Shown here one piece after another: positions 43,568 to 58,384 of a stretch of 64,000 nucleotides of DNA (its first letter is position 1; each line of letters opens with the position of its first letter). Where the stretch lies: the NCBI GenBank assembly GCA_001599595.1, contig BCHH01000001.1:3811068-3875067 (forward strand), in the 5' to 3' direction. The notes under the pieces were generated by a model. The model was not told the origin of the DNA. It saw only the letters and a program-made list of their open reading frames with translations, and ran no database searches. Position numbers and translations under genes: made by a program. This DNA is from Beverwykella pulmonaria (lineage: Eukaryota; Ascomycota; Dothideomycetes; Pleosporales; Melanommataceae).

Positions 43568-46500
43568 CTATGAAAACATGTTTGCTCGCGCCATTTTGGA
43601 TTTGGATGAATCCTCATACTGCGATTCAGTTAGTATAGCACTCTCGATTTGCCTTCTATAGAAATACATACCTGTAAGAACCCCGTGATCTCCACCAGGA
43701 CGGTAAAGCAATCCACTAAATCATCCAAATCCTCAGCTGGACCTACATCCTGACTTGACCCAACACCAACATTGACACTCCTTTTGAAAATTGCCACCAT
43801 GCTATGTCTGTTCTCCTTCAAAAACTCTCGCGCTTGGAAGATAGTCTGTTCGTTTTGGCGCCCGCGGGCAATGACGGCAGCGTTGATGACACGAAGGACG
43901 GCAAGCATTAGTTCGTAATATTTCTTGAGGGCGTTGGGATTGTCGAACTCCAAACCAATATCAGGATCTACATCGAAGATTTTTGACTCACGAACCGAGG
44001 GGAAAAGGCCTGCGTTGAGGACGTAAGCAGCGCCGAGTCTAGTCTGACAAATCCGCAATAGAAGGGCAAGACTCGAATCATAGTATGCCAGCAGTATGGG
44101 AACATGGGGTGCTGACGCAGCTCGTAATTCTTCGGGGATGTGCTTAATGTTGTCGACTAGAACGCCGATGAAGTTCAAGGACACGAAAGACTCCAGGATG
44201 TATTTCGACTCCTGTCGTGTAGCCACGGCCACGAAGGCGTTCAGAAGAAGAAGAGCAGAGATCTTGCATGTTCCTTGACCACAATAGGCATCGTCGCAGA
44301 TGACTTCAAGGAGATGGTTCCCACAGTTTTTGACCGTGTTCAGGGTGTGACGTCCAAGCGGTGAGCCCTTCGTAGATTTGTTGAAGGTGCCTTGAACATA
44401 GCGGAAGCAGATCTGATAGCAGTGCTCCCGAAGCTCTGGGGTAGTCACAGGGCTATATATCCCAACCAAGGCGGCGCGGAATAGTTGAGAAAGTCGATCG
44501 TTCGCAAAGTCCCCAGTCCTTGTCTTCTCGAACGCGGTACAATCGAAGTCAATCTTCTGAATGAGGGCGTCGGCTAGACTAGCGAGTTGCAACGCTGTGA
44601 ATATATCCTCGTTATATGAGACTTCAAGCTTGGGCAAGATAACTTGAAGAGCTTGGAGGATGAAAGAAGTGCGTGCGCTGACGTCAAAGTCACAGCCTTG
44701 GACCGTCACCATCAGTACTTGAACCCAAGACCGGAGTATATCTCTATGGCAGTGGAGGAGCTGTGCGCGTCGGTTGCAGTCGTTGAATAGGGCGAGTAAC
44801 TGCTGCGCAGCTTCGAGCATTTCGATCTTCTGTTTGCCGTCCTCGGTGAACAACCCTTCCTTCGTCCAGTACTTCATCCGTAACAAAAACAGTTGCTCCA
44901 CTAGGGGAAGCACGTAAAGTATCACCCCGTTCTTCTCTTCTTGACAGATGGAAAGATCGACACCTTCGAGGAGTGGGTGTGAATCCGGGATAATTCTCTC
45001 TGGATAAGCAAATTCAATGAAGTCAAACAAGTCAAAGATATTGGGATTTGACACTGGTTCTTCGCCTGGTCGAATCGTTGAGCCAAAAAGGACCGATTGG
45101 ATCCTTGACTTCATCGTTGTCATTCCTTCCTTCACCGCGAGTCGCAACTCTCTCGATTCATAATCGAGGAAAGCCGCACGTTGTTGGAGGAAATTCTGTA
45201 GTGCAGCGGCAGGAGGTCCACAGAAGAAGTCCGAAAATATTCCATCCACCTGTCCTTCGATGCCTTGCACAAGAGAGATGCCGTTCCACGGAGTCTCAGT
45301 GGTGATGGTCTGTAATGATGGCGCCTGAATGAAAAGAAGCTCATTGAGCCTTAACTCCTCCATGACATGCGCACTGGTCAGCGGAGATCGCCATAATTTC
45401 TGAAGAATGTCCCAGCTTCGACACTTGATATCAGACATCCATGTTACAAACGTCTCCGAGTCATTGTCTGGGTAGTTCACAGCTAATAGCATGACAGCGT
45501 GGAACAGCGACTTGCCATTGGCCCAGAGACTGTCATCAGCAATGTGAACAGTGGTACCACCACACTGAAAGCCAAGGAGCACATGGGCTATCGTGGGTCT
45601 CGAAGATACGGCAGCAAGACAGCTATTGAGGAAGTCGAGAATGCGAATCTTGACTACGAACCCTGATGAGTCTGGCCCAGCCTCAATCTCTTCCTCGCGA
45701 TATTGCATCAAATTGTAAAGACAACGGCCAATTCGTTCCGATTCGTCGTCCTTTTCCAAAATGCCAACAATCTTGCTACGGCTAGAACGGTGGCCAAATC
45801 CAGCTGGGGAAACGGCAAGCTTTCGAGACGATGACAACTTCTCAAGTAGTTCAAGAGAGGCAATGGTAAGAGACTCATGACCAGTACCACAATAAAGGCC
45901 AAGATCGACTATAAGCTGCAAGTTATTGAGAATTGCGTCCTCGAACGAGGCAAGCGATAGGTTTGAAACAGGCGAATGCTGATGCGAGGACTCTTTGAGA
46001 ATGGGTCTGACTATGTCGAGATAGGTGGCCTGTAATTTCATGACCAAGTCCATGACCTCGATGCTTAACAACAGTGACTGAACCAAAGGTGAATCCTGCG
46101 GGGCTGCGTCAACCTCGTTGACATCGTGATGAGACGCAGCGAAGAGAGCCTTCAAAACCTTGTCATTGAACAGCCATGCCATTACCCGTGTAAACGGATG
46201 GAGAGTGACATATGCTGCTAGAGAAGAAGGATCGATAACGGAGTCGACTGGAATGTTGGACTTGTTCGCGAATACAACAAGATTTTCGTTGAATGTTGAA
46301 AGACAAGTTACAATGAAGCGCAAACAAGCCCACCTCATTACATTACGCTGCAGCGAGTCCTGGACCTCTGAGCAACGCTCTGAGAAAACTTGCTGCATAG
46401 CGAAGTCGACATACTTCTCAATGCCGGGCATTCGGCGTGTGGAGCTTAGACTCTCCGGAAATGGCAGGCTGTCGTTGAGTCCTTCGTTATCTGGATATGG

Positions 46501-48636
46501 CTCTGTAAGTGCTTGGAGGAGGTGAACGAATGCAATCGACTCGTCGTAACCGTCAGCCAGTGTACTCCAGAATTCGTCACGAGGGAAGGGGCTGAGCGTA
46601 TTGTTGGGTTTGGAGCCTACGTAGAACCCTGAGACGGTCCAATCATCAAGCAAATTCCATATCGCACTTGCCCGTGAAACGTCCTTGCCGACGAGCAAAG
46701 CCGTGATAGCATCGAATGCAGCTGCTCGGAGGCCGCTTTCGACTTTGTCGTTACACAACCCAAAGCAGATGCCCGCAAGATTGTACTCTTGGGATTCTAA
46801 CATCCAATTTCGGGCCATTGGCCCTTGTCGACAGAGATGCGCGAGCAGGCGTAGATAACTTTCCAGCATGGCGGCACTTTCAGGCTCCACGATTTGGTCA
46901 ACGGGATTCTGTTGCGCAGGTGCATATAGGCCCCCTTGTATCGTTTTTTTGGGCTCATGAATGTTGATCTGGAACTCGAGGAGCTCACTGAAGATGTGGG
47001 TATAGCTGAGAGAACTTGTTCTCCGAATCTTGCCCGCCGATGGTCCACTTTCTTCAATGAGAAATCTGTGCGCTGATTCTGCGTTGGTGTCTCCCGTCGA
47101 AATGGCCCGAAGCATCTCGCAGAACATGGCTATGCGAGGTGTCGGTTGTCGCTTCGCAGCCCACTGCAGGAATCCATAGAGGTTGCTCTCCTTGTCGTTC
47201 CAAAATTCTTCGGCTGCCTCTGGAAATCCGTCAAAGGCAAAGGATACGATGACCAGGAATCTCTCTAGGTGAAGTGGATGTTCGCCCGTCGCCCGCTGGA
47301 AGTGCATTTGCAGACGTCTCCGTTGATCGTCTTCTTCAGCCTTGAGTCTTCGCAGCGTGTCCGGCATGTTGGTAATGAAGGAATCAGCAAAGACCTGTAG
47401 CTGCTCCATGAGCAGATCGCGGAAGAAGTCTTCCGGCTGACCTGAATCTGGCGATAAGACGGCAGTGTCTTGCAAAAGCGTCGATATCATGCTCGTCTTA
47501 GCCGGGTCGTACCACCGTGTCGGCCGCACGTCTTGGCTGACTGAGAGCATAAAGTGGAAGGCTCCATCGTTGAGTGCTTTGAGAAACGTCTCAGATCGGG
47601 CATTTGCCTCCTCGTCGAGCTTGACCCCGCGGAGTTCGGGATCCTGGAGGTTAGGATCCATGTATCTGCCGCTGTACTCTGCGAGCCACCAGGTCACGGT
47701 GGCGGCGTGGAAATTGCGCAGAGCCCAGTTGTCGCTCTCCCTTCCCGCCATGAGCGAGTCGTGCAAGGCTCGTGCCTCTTTGGTAGTCGTGCTCGACTCC
47801 AATGCCACCCACGACGCCAGGCGGATGATGATGGGAATATAGTGGATGGTAATGATGTCGTGCTTGTCAATGGTCTTTAATTTGGCCAGGAGCGCGTTGA
47901 AGTTGGCCAGGCTCGCGAAACCAGCCTTGATCATGTGGGTGCAGATGGTGGCAAGGTTCTCGTGCTGTCTTGTGAGGCTTTCGCGCTGGTAGGTCATAAT
48001 CTCCAGCAAGTCTGGTGAAGGCACCTGGTTGACCACGCGGATGCTTTCCAGACGCTCCGCAATATTGCGCAGCCACACTTCGATCGCTTCCATGCCCGCC
48101 AAACACTTGGCCCAGAACTGGTGGGCAGGCTCAAAGTCGACGCCTTCGACGCCCGTGATGATGCGCACGGCCATGAGCAGGGCGGGCTGTCCTTCCACCT
48201 CGGCGTCTCCATTGTCCAGTGCGGTCTTGACCAGTATACGCAGACACAAGAGTACATACTCGCGGCGGCGGTGGAATCGTATGATGGCCGTCTGGAGCTG
48301 CGATCGGTCCAGCTCTTGCGACTCCTTCTCGGCGCCGTGGAAGAGCGCGGCGGCCTCGAGCTCGTCTAGGTGGAGGGCCTCGGCCAGCTCGACGGTCTGC
48401 TGCTGGAACTCGCTGTTGATCTGGTACTCCTCGTCGTCAATGGTGATTTTTCCCTCGCTCAGTCTCTTTCTGCTGGCATCGTTCTTGGGGCGCTTGTCCA
48501 GGAGCGCCTTGAACTCGTCCAGGCGCGTTTCCAGGCTCTGAAGCAGGCGATCCAGCACGGGAAGTTTGAGGTCGATTAGGGCACAGAGATCGCGATGCAG
48601 GCTCTCGAGGCCGCTGAGGCTGTCATTTTCAGCCAT
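43568..48636 (-). CDS. NUP192: Nucleoporin Nup192 (Nup205 family)
   Basis: Minus strand. Exon 1 runs 48636-43672. A 53-nt intron (43671-43619) follows, with GTATGT, a perfect TACTAAC branch site and a CGCAG acceptor. A 51-nt last exon runs 43618-43568, giving 1671 aa. Reading through the intron would end 15 codons later at 43630, so the spliced end is preferred. The N-terminus (LESLHRDLCALIDLKLPVLDRLL) and the long all-helical solenoid match fungal Nup192, a scaffold of the nuclear pore inner ring that binds Nic96 and Nup53. Length fits the family. The start faces TEL1, about 580 bp away. Confidence 0.9.
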
Positions 48637-49213
48637 GGGGAAGTCGGGTCGCGAAGCTGCGCATGCCGCACGCAGTGGGAGGACGGCCGGGGACGCTGCG
48701 GGCGGTTGGGGGAGAGCGCAACCGGATCGGAGTAGCCGTGGAAAGGACTGCGGTGTTGGGCAGAGGGAGTGTGTGTCGCAGCGGGCGGCGGGTGGTTGTT
48801 TGGGTGTCCAGCAAGCTCAGAACTTTTGGCGACGCGTCTGATCCCTGTCGCTTGGCAGGGCCGACGTTCAACTGTCATAGCTTCTGTATACACACCCGTC
48901 CACACATAAAAGTTAGAGAGAGGCAGAGGGACTCGCATACGTCTGCACCGCACTGCACCGCACTGCGCCGCACCACCGTACCGCCGTAAACGCTACAGGG
49001 ACTCAACACCCAAGCCCTCCAATGCGCGCCTTTCCCCGCGACGACCCCCGGACGGAGAGCTACGAGTGCTACACCTCTGCCGCACCGGTACGATGGCGGT
49101 GACCACTATCCAGGATGCAAAGGGCCAGTACCCTCCACCCTCAATGGCCATCTCTCGCGTGCACGTGCTGATTTCGTCCAGTCCTCATCTCCTCCACCAA
49201 GGTGGCGGACCGC
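48637..49213. promoter_or_regulatory. Divergent promoter region of NUP192 and TEL1
   Basis: The gap holds both promoters and probably a short first exon of TEL1. It includes GC-rich sequence and a GCACCGCACTGC-type short repeat at about 48945-48970. Confidence 0.5.
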
Positions 49214-52200
49214 ATGACAGGTCTCAAGGACCTCATCCACATCCTCAAGTACAACCGCGGCAAGCCCGAATTGGAAAACCTCAACAATAAGGGCTATCTA
49301 GCTCTGTGCGATGCGCTCTTCCAATTGATGCGCGACCAGAGGTCCTCGTACCTGCGCGCCAAGTCCAAGACCACCGCCAAAACCATGCTCCCCCTCGCAG
49401 CCACAGCTCTCCGAACTGTTTTACATACTGGCGTGCGCATAATCAAGGCCTCCACTGTAGAGCTCCTTGTCGACAGCATTATCGAAGTGCTGTCATCACA
49501 GGACGGCATGCTCCTTCCGCCGTTGATTGAGGACTTGCCAAAAGCCTTGAGGGCCCTCCTGGAATATCCGCCCCATGTCGAGCGCATGTCCAACGAGTGT
49601 TGGGATACCGTCGTGGATTTCAGCATAGAGTCTCTTTCCAGCTTCTTCGTAGACCCAGATCCGGAAGTACACGATAGTTGGAGTACCGCTGTCTCTTCCA
49701 GACGCGCCCGAACGCCCCTGGACTCCGGTGATGTCGCTTCGAAGCCCAGCTCACGCGACCCCTCGGTGAAAGCCAAGCAGGTCCCTGACAAGTTCACCCG
49801 CACGGCTGAGGATTTCGTGCACTGTTTGCGGTTGCTAGTCATGGCGTCAAACGCTCCGCTCCTAGACAAGGCTGATCAGATCCTAGCCATATTAGTCCAG
49901 TACCTGCAACGCAAGTCAGGCCGTGCCTACTCTACCGCGCTCGCGGTGCTCAACTTTGTCTTGGCGCGAATTTCACTTCATGCCACTCAACTTGTAAAAC
50001 GCACCATTCGAGATTTGCTGCCCTCGATGAAATACATGTGGTCTGACACTCTGTCAAGGGACGAGCTAATCGTCACTTTGATGCACACAGAGGCACATCT
50101 CTCGAGTATCCTTGCTGACAAGCATGAGGACACTGTGAGATTCGATCTTGAAGCTCTGGTAGAGACCATATACGGCGACTATCGACGCAGGCAAGAGAGC
50201 ACTGCGTTACAATATCTAGAGGATGATCACCTTTGTTTCCGAAGCATTGGAAAGCCTCGCAACGACACCCATCCGCTGAATACGTATGCCTTCTCCCTAG
50301 ATACAGAGCATCTCCGCTGCGAGGGTCTTTGGGGCACCGTCTCAACCATTGCCCACTTCTCATTTATGCTTGACGAAAGGAAGCGTACAATAGCCCAGGA
50401 TCGAGAGGACGGAGACGAGGGTCTTATTAAGCGGCTCCGCATTACTCATCACTTCCAGGAGTACCTTCGCCACGTTTCTGAACCCAGATCCAATGCGAAG
50501 CGGGCGGCGTTGCAAGTCGTCGCCTTCATGGTGCAGGAGGGGCCATTAGGCGAAGAGGACGTTCAAGTGACGCTGGAAAAGCTCACAGCTTACATTACAG
50601 ATGAAAATGCAGTTCATTCAGTCTGGGCACTGATAGCATTGACTGCGTGAGTGTTTTTTTAATTGATCCAATCAACCCGGCTAATCATTACTCCAGTGCA
50701 GCCTTCCAGCCTGTATCGAAACATGATGCATTGCTTCCCTATTGGATTTCTGCATGGCAGAGCGCATCTCGAGTCATCACGTCTGTGTCTTCGTCCCGAG
50801 CCGCCTGCCATTTTATGAATGTTCTTTTGAAACTAAACATCATTCCATTTTCTGCCGTTTCCGAAACAGTCCAAACCATGTTGTTGTCGATTGAGCTTAG
50901 TGGTCCAGCGTTGCTCACCGAGACGAGTTCATCTCTGTTGACTACAGTGCTGCAAGAAAGGATTGTCGAGAATCCAACCCACTACAGTCAAACCGCCGAG
51001 CGAATCTTAAATTGGCTCATCAGCAAGTGGACTCCCAGTAAGGCGCACATGGTACAAAGATATCTCATTTATCACTAATGAATGGGCAGGTTTGTGGCCG
51101 GAACGCAACTACTCAATGCTCAATGCCCATCATTGCGGTGCCCACGATGTGCTACGGCTTGTCCACGCCTGCCTCGATCGACCTTTTGTTCCCGTTGGCG
51201 TGTCCCCCTTTATCATTACAGGCCCGGTAGCGCAAGCACGAATTCATACGTCCTTCAATCGCGGTCTTAGTCAATATCTACTTCTTTTAGACGACCATAT
51301 CGATTTTCAGATCCAAGCAAATACGAATTCCATTTCTCTAGACACTGCCCCTTCCGATCATCATCCCACACAATTAGAGAATAGAATACTCGACTTTTGT
51401 ATTTCTGAGTTGGAAAAAGTAAGGCAACGTTGGAAAGAGTGGACTCAACAAAACCCGCAGGGCATCACGTCGGACATGATACGGATCGTCACAAACTTTT
51501 GCATTGTCACGCCAGCACTAAGTCTTCTCACGAATCCGCATGACCGTCGCATCCCTAACCTAAATTCGTCGATCGATAATCTCACACAATCCTTGGTTAG
51601 CTTTCTGATACGACCCCAAACCGAGCAATATAAGGTAGATGCGGTGCTAGAAATCTGCAGTCAGAACTTACCAGATATACGCCTTGTTGAGTCCTTATCT
51701 CAAAGACCTTTCCAGGAATCAGGTATCCTTTATCTCGCAAACCATTTGGCGAGAGCCCTTGGAGATCGTAAGGAGCTTAAGCAGTCCTTCTATGCAGAAG
51801 ACGATGATTTCATGGACGTCGATGAAGCCCCAAACTCCCAACTTACTGGAGGAGCCTTCAACCCAGACATTGATGTCCCTCGACACAACTTCCAGACCGC
51901 AACTGATCCCGCGGTCTTTCGCAGCTGCTGCTCTGCTTATTTCCATCTCGTGTCAGCAATAGCACATTCGCCAAACCAAGAGCAAGATCAAGACGAAGAT
52001 CATGTTCAAATTCCTCTCATGTTTGTGGAATATCTAACGTCAGTTCACGAAACTGAACTTCTTCGATCCCGCATCTTTCTGCACGCCCTCCTGTCAACCC
52101 ACTTTGAATGGTCGGTATCGTCTTGTTTGAAACTCCTGGATCATCTTGGTGAAAGTTTACTCGATCCTCTCGCACGCGAATACAACACGTCCGAGGTTGC

Positions 52201-55200
52201 GAATAGTATGGTGGTTGAAGTCTTAATCGGTACCACTTCCGTTTGGAGCTTATCCTCGACTGACCGTGAAGGCCAAACCCTGTATGAAAGTGTTGAAGCC
52301 TTGTATGCCTACTTTGTCAGGGGATTAGAAAAGCATGGTGTGAGAAGATCGGCGAACCTCCAAAGATCCATTGCAGATTTCCTTCATGAGCTACTCAAGC
52401 ATCATCCAGATTTTGGCCAGAACCGCAAAATACCATCAGCACGGACTAGCCTCTTCGAGCTTCTCGCACATGGAGAAGTTGTTGTCAAATACCACATTGC
52501 AGAACGCTTACCCACCATTTTTGAGAATTTCATCCTGTCTGAACACGATAAAATTCTCCAGGACGTAGACAGCAGCCTTCCCAGCGATACCGAGTGGATT
52601 GAAGGCATTGCTATTCGATTGCTTGTTTTGTCAAAACTAGCATCCAGATGGTACACCCTCCTGCGTCAGAGTGTCTATCGTATCTTTGCAACAGCAGGTT
52701 CCGTTGAGCGTGCTTCTAGCCATGCGAAACGGTGCATTTCTGCAGTGGCTAAAGCGAGAAACCTAGACAATTCACAAATCTTGTTTCGACTTTTCGCGCC
52801 TCAGATCATCTTCACGTGGCTGGATCGAAAGAGGACGTTTTCGGAAATACCATTTCTACCATTTGACTACAATACTCTCGTTGACCTTCTCCGCGACATC
52901 GAATCCGAGGCTGTCGGACAGGCCATAATGCTTGGTCTCAAAGATGAAGTGGAATACTTGGCCCGACAGCTAGGAACAACAACACCCGATGTCCTAACGA
53001 AAAATATCTCGAAAGCGGCTGCTTATACAATTTCTTGGGATACCTGCAAGGGCTTTGCAAGAAACAAGGCGGACCCCAGTAACGCTGTGCTGCTTCGTGA
53101 CCTTGTTGGCGGTGGCCACGACCAATATCCTCATCTAGTTCACCTTCACTTCCCGCGAATTCTAGGGTACATCATACAGACAATGGATCATGAAGAGAAA
53201 GCCAGCAAAGCACTCGAAAAGCGACCCGCCTTTGCAGCTGCAGCGAAAGCATTGGCAGAGATGAACAGTATCAGCCAGTCAAGTCAGGGTCTCAACATTG
53301 GTATCGAGCCTTCATTTTCTGCTTACTATTTGTTCGATCAAATCGAGAGACTTTGTCGTCGTACAGGAGACAATCCCGTCACCTTTTGGACGCCAAGCAT
53401 ATATTCTTTCGTTATGCGCATGCTTCTTGACCGGATACAGCCCGCGTTGGGCTCACTTTACGCTCGATCGATCATTCGCAAGGTTAGGATTCTTGTTGCT
53501 CTTGCTGGACCTGTGGCCTATGAAGGTTATCCCCTGCAGATGACTCTTCAATCGCTACGTCCTTTTCTGAACGACAGTCAGTGTGCGGAGGATACGTTAG
53601 GGATCATGCAGTATCTCTTCGATCACGGAGCACACTATCTGCGAAACCATCTGAGTTTTATGACCGGAATTGGCTTGTCTATCCTAATTTCAACGCGAGT
53701 CTTTCTCGGATCATCCCAGGATAGTACAACTCAACAGTCTCAACACACAGCAACGATGAGCAAGGCGCAGCGATTTCACTCATGGTTCACAACATATCTT
53801 GAATCGTACGCCAAGGCGCTTTCCTCCAGCGAAAGAGCCTCGAATGTGAAAGCTTTCAGACTCATCACAAATGCTGCATCTCAAGTGCGTACAGAGGGCA
53901 ATTCCATTCGTGGCAGTGAGGAGAGCAAACTGCTTCTAGAGATATTGGATGACGTTCGGTCCGGTCGAAAACTTCTTAACAACACGTCCCGAGAAGTTGC
54001 GCTCAACCTGCTTTGCCAGAACTTCAGACCTGCTCCAACAGCGAAGGAGGACGTCCTCGGAACAGACACAGACGTTGCTGCTTACGCTTCCCAAGTTTGG
54101 GAGTCATGCCAGAGGAATAATATTGGAGACGGCTACCTACTTTGGGCAGCGAGGGTATTAGGTCGAACGTTTAGCGCCCACGGTGAAGTGAAGCGCAGCA
54201 CAGATCATTCGCGTCCGTGGTCTACCCAATTCCACTCGACGAAGGATTCACTAGGCAAAGCTTCAAGGGAAGCAATCATCAAGAACATAATAGACCTCTT
54301 CTACAGCGACGATCGTAAGGAAGTTAGTCTTGCAGAGGACGGTGTTCGCCTTCTCATTTCACGCCTCACCAACGACAGCTATGTGGCAGAGCTACAAAAG
54401 ACCATACCCAAATCCATCGGTGAAGCCTTAGGTTCGCTAGTTCCTGGAGAGCCGGAACAAACCATACAACAGTCGCCCCAGACGCTAGAGCAAAGCGCAT
54501 TTCCCACAGACAGTAAATTGGTGTGTGTCTGGATTCGAGACTTGGCTGTATCGCTATGCCAAGTAGCCTCGCGTGATCCCATTCTCGGCTCCTTGTCAAA
54601 GCTTCTTCAAGGGATCAATCAAATGGCTGAGAGGCTTTTTCCCTATATTCTCCATTTAGTTCTTCTTGAAGAGTTCGATGGGGACCGTAAAACCCGAGAG
54701 ATCATGTCCGAGGCAGCCATGGCATGGTTCTGCGATTGTGAACCAACGAGGGCTTCATACGTACGGATCGTCATCCAAGCCATTCTCTACCTTCGTAGCC
54801 AGCCTGTTCCTAAAGAACTTACCAGAGTTGACCGGGATCGGTGGTTGGAAATCGACTATTTGAAAGCAGCGCAGGCAGCGACAATGTGTGGCATGCATAG
54901 GAGTGCTCTGTTGTTTGCAGAGACGTCATCTGGTCAACCAATTATCAAAAGCAGCTCAAGAAGATCCTCTGTTTTCAGTGACGCTCCCAAACTTCCAATC
55001 GACCTGCAGCTGTCTATCTACAAAAACCTGGATGAACCAGACTCGTTCTATGGTGTCGATAGAGGGGCGAGTTTGTCTTCGGTATTAGACCGCTTGGACT
55101 ATGAGGGTGATGGTGTGAAGAGCCTGTTGCTTCGAGGGCCCCGCCTAGACAGCCAGATCCGCCGCTCAAACATGATTGAATCGAACGACTCTCGCGGCGT

Positions 55201-58200
55201 GGTAAAATCTCTTATCATGCTCAATATGAATAGCATAACGCATTCACTTCTATCGAACGACCAATTTAGGGATATTGGAGATGATGTCGTGGAGAGCACA
55301 CTTCACACGGCGCGGAAACTTGGCCAATGGGATATCAAAGCACCAGAGGGAAATCACACCGAGGCTAGTACATTGTTCAAAGCTTTCCAGGGTCTACACT
55401 ACGCCACGGATATTCTCGGAGCTAAAAAACAGCTTGATCGGCAGCTTCTCGCCACCGTCAACTTCCTATCTAGCAGGGACAGCTCTTCAATCTCTACTAG
55501 CTCTCGATTACGAACGTTAGCAGTATTGACGGAAGCTGATGAGCTCATTACCACGTCACATCCGGAGCAATTGCTTGACATTTGGGACCGAATGAAAGGG
55601 CGAGAGAGATGGATGCGGGCAGGCGAGTAAGTATCATCCTACATTTGTATTTCTCACTATTGACCAGTCTTCAGATTTGAAGATGTTCGCCTTCTCCTTT
55701 CTTGTCGAGAAACTTTATTCGGTGTCCTAAGTACGAACGCTTCATTGCTTGAGTCTTTGCGCGCACGCACTGGTACAATGCGTCATATGGAAGTTGAAGC
55801 CCTTGTTTCATCATCTGCTATCTGCAGAAAGCATGGAGCACTCCAGGATTCCCTAGCCAGCGTTACGTACCTTTCGGATATCGTACAACAATGTAAATCG
55901 GTTGGGCTTGATATCGAAGCTACCGCGCAACATGAGGTTGCAAGTGTATTATGGGAACGAGGCGAAGCCGAAACATCAATTAAAATGCGACAGTATCTCA
56001 TCGATCATGCCAATTTTGATTCTCAAGCCTCAGACATAAGTTTACCTGTCCTGCTTGCAAAGCTGGTAAGCACACACTGCAATTGACATGGCGCGATCTT
56101 ACTGATTTGTTTGACCAGGGACATCACCTCGCCGAAGCACGTCTGGCAAAGCCTGACACAATCATTCAAGAATACCTCGAGCCAGCTATCCGCGAGTTGA
56201 AAGGACAGTCACAAGGCACTGGCCCAGGCCAGGTCTTCCATGAATTTGCACTGTTCTGCGACAAGCAACTACAAAATCCGGAGGCGGCCGAAGACCTTGA
56301 ACGTATCAAGACTGTGATGGATCGGAAGTTGCAAGAGTATCAAGACTTTGTTAAGCTTTCAACTACTGACAAGAGCAAGAGCATGCGCGATACCTACAAG
56401 AAAAGTGCCCAACGTGCGAAGAATTGGTACAACCTAGACCATGCTGAATACGAGAGACTTTACCAGGGCCGAGAACAGTTCTTACGGCAGTGCCTAGAGA
56501 ACTATCTGCTCTCTTTACAAGCAAGCGACGAATACAATAATGACGCCCTCCGTGTCTTCTCTCTATGGCTCGAACATTCCGACACACCGTTGGCGAACGA
56601 AGCCGTCAAACCATACCTCAAAAATGTTCCCAGCGGCAAGTTTGCCTTGTTAATGAATCAATTGTCATCCCGGTTACAAGCTGAAGCAACTGATTTCCAG
56701 ACACTGTTATCGGAGTTGGTCTTTCGCATCTGCGTGGACCACCCATACCATGGCATGCATCAAATCTTTGCCATTCAAATGAAGGTGGGTGCCATCTCAC
56801 GCGAAGATGTCGTCAGATCCAAAGACGAGTTGGCTAGATCTCGACAACGTGCTGCAGCATCCATCGCACAAATGCTGAGCACTGACAAGAGAGCGCAATC
56901 TTACTGGAGAGCAATATCTCAGTCTAACACGCTTTATCATGAATTAGCCATGTTCAAGAATGAGGCCGATAATAGGCAGGGGAGAGAAATTGGGCTTGAC
57001 AAGTATAATGAGTCCAAGGCACTGGTCAAGAAAATCCCTCTCCTCAACGTGCCACCTGCCACGCTACAAATAGAGGTTCGGCCGAACTGCGATTATAGCA
57101 ACCTACCAAAGATTACGCGATTTAAATCGAAGATGAGTATTGCAAATGGCCTTAGCGCACCAAAAGTCATCACTGCGATTGGTGACGATGGCAAGCCATA
57201 CAAACAACTTGTATGTTTACTATTAATTGCTAACTAGACCTCACTAATTCTTTCATAGTTCAAGTCTGGCAATGATGACCTTCGCCAAGACGCAATCATG
57301 GAACAAGTCTTCGATCAAGTCTCGCGTCTCTTGAAAAACCACACCGCAACTCGCTTACGAAACCTCGGGATCCGTACCTATAAAGTCCTCCCCTTGTCCA
57401 CGCGATCCGGTCTCATGGAGTTCGTTCCGGACACGATACCACTCCACCAATGGGTAATGCCGGCTCACGAAAAATACTATCCAAATGACTGGAAAGCGGA
57501 TAGATTCCGAAAAGAAATAGGGGCATGCCAGGGAGACTCTCTGGCCACCCGCCTCAAGGTCTGGAAACGAGGCGCAGAAAACTTCCACCCAGTGATGCGC
57601 TACTTCCTCCTCGAGCGCTTCGAGGATCCAGACGAGTGGTTCGAAAGACGTCTTGCATACACGAGGTCTACGGCTGCGATATCAATTCTTGGACATGTTC
57701 TGGGTCTTGGGGATCGCCACTGCCATAACATTCTTCTCGACGAGAAAAGCGGAGAGGTCATACATATCGACCTTGGTGTCAGTTTCGAAGCCGGGCGCGT
57801 ACTTCCCGTTCCCGAAGTTGTTCCTTTTAGACTGACGCGTGATCTTGTCGATGCAATGGGCTACACTAAAACCGAAGGCGTGTTCAGAAGGTGCTGCGAG
57901 TTCACCATGGATACCCTCCGCGAAGAACGCGAGTCCATCATGACACTCCTAAATGTCCTACGGTACGATCCCCTCGTCAACTGGAGCGTAACGCCCACAA
58001 AAGCCAAGCGCATGCAAGAGGGACAAGAAACGAATGCTCAGAATGGGGTGCGTGGGGGGACAGTGGGTCCGGCTGGTACGCCAGGGCTATCGGGTGTGCC
58101 GCCTGTCTTGGACGAAGCACTCCAGGAGAGTGACAAGAAGAGAGAAGAGCAGGCTGGAGAAGCAGGGAGGGCTCTCAGCGTAGTCGAGAAGAAGTTGAGT

Positions 58201-58302
58201 AAGACCTTAAGTACGCGCGCGACGGTCAATGAGTTGATTCAGACGGCAACGGATGAGAAGAATTTGGCGGTTTTGTATTGTGGTTGGGCGAGCTACGCGT
58301 AG
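49214..58302 (+). CDS. TEL1: Serine/threonine kinase Tel1 (ATM homologue)
   Basis: Six exons read: 49214-50646, 50697-51037, 51090-55626, 55675-56065, 56119-57210 and 57259-58302, with introns of 48-53 nt in phase. The product is about 2945 aa. The frame continues upstream of the ATG at 49214 as ISSTKVADR, which matches the usual Tel1 N-terminus, so a short upstream exon is likely missing. The N-terminal TAN region and HEAT solenoid lead to FAT. The kinase domain has [11 protein letters not shown] and [13 protein letters not shown], and the FATC end is [12 protein letters not shown]. It senses double-strand breaks with the Mre11 complex and maintains telomeres. All key kinase residues are present. 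Confidence 0.93.
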
Positions 58303-58384
58303 TATCGATGTTTACCTGGGTGTATATGGTTTGGGTTGGTAGCGCTGAAGCGAGGCGTAGTATAATTTTCTCGTTTTAGGAGAT

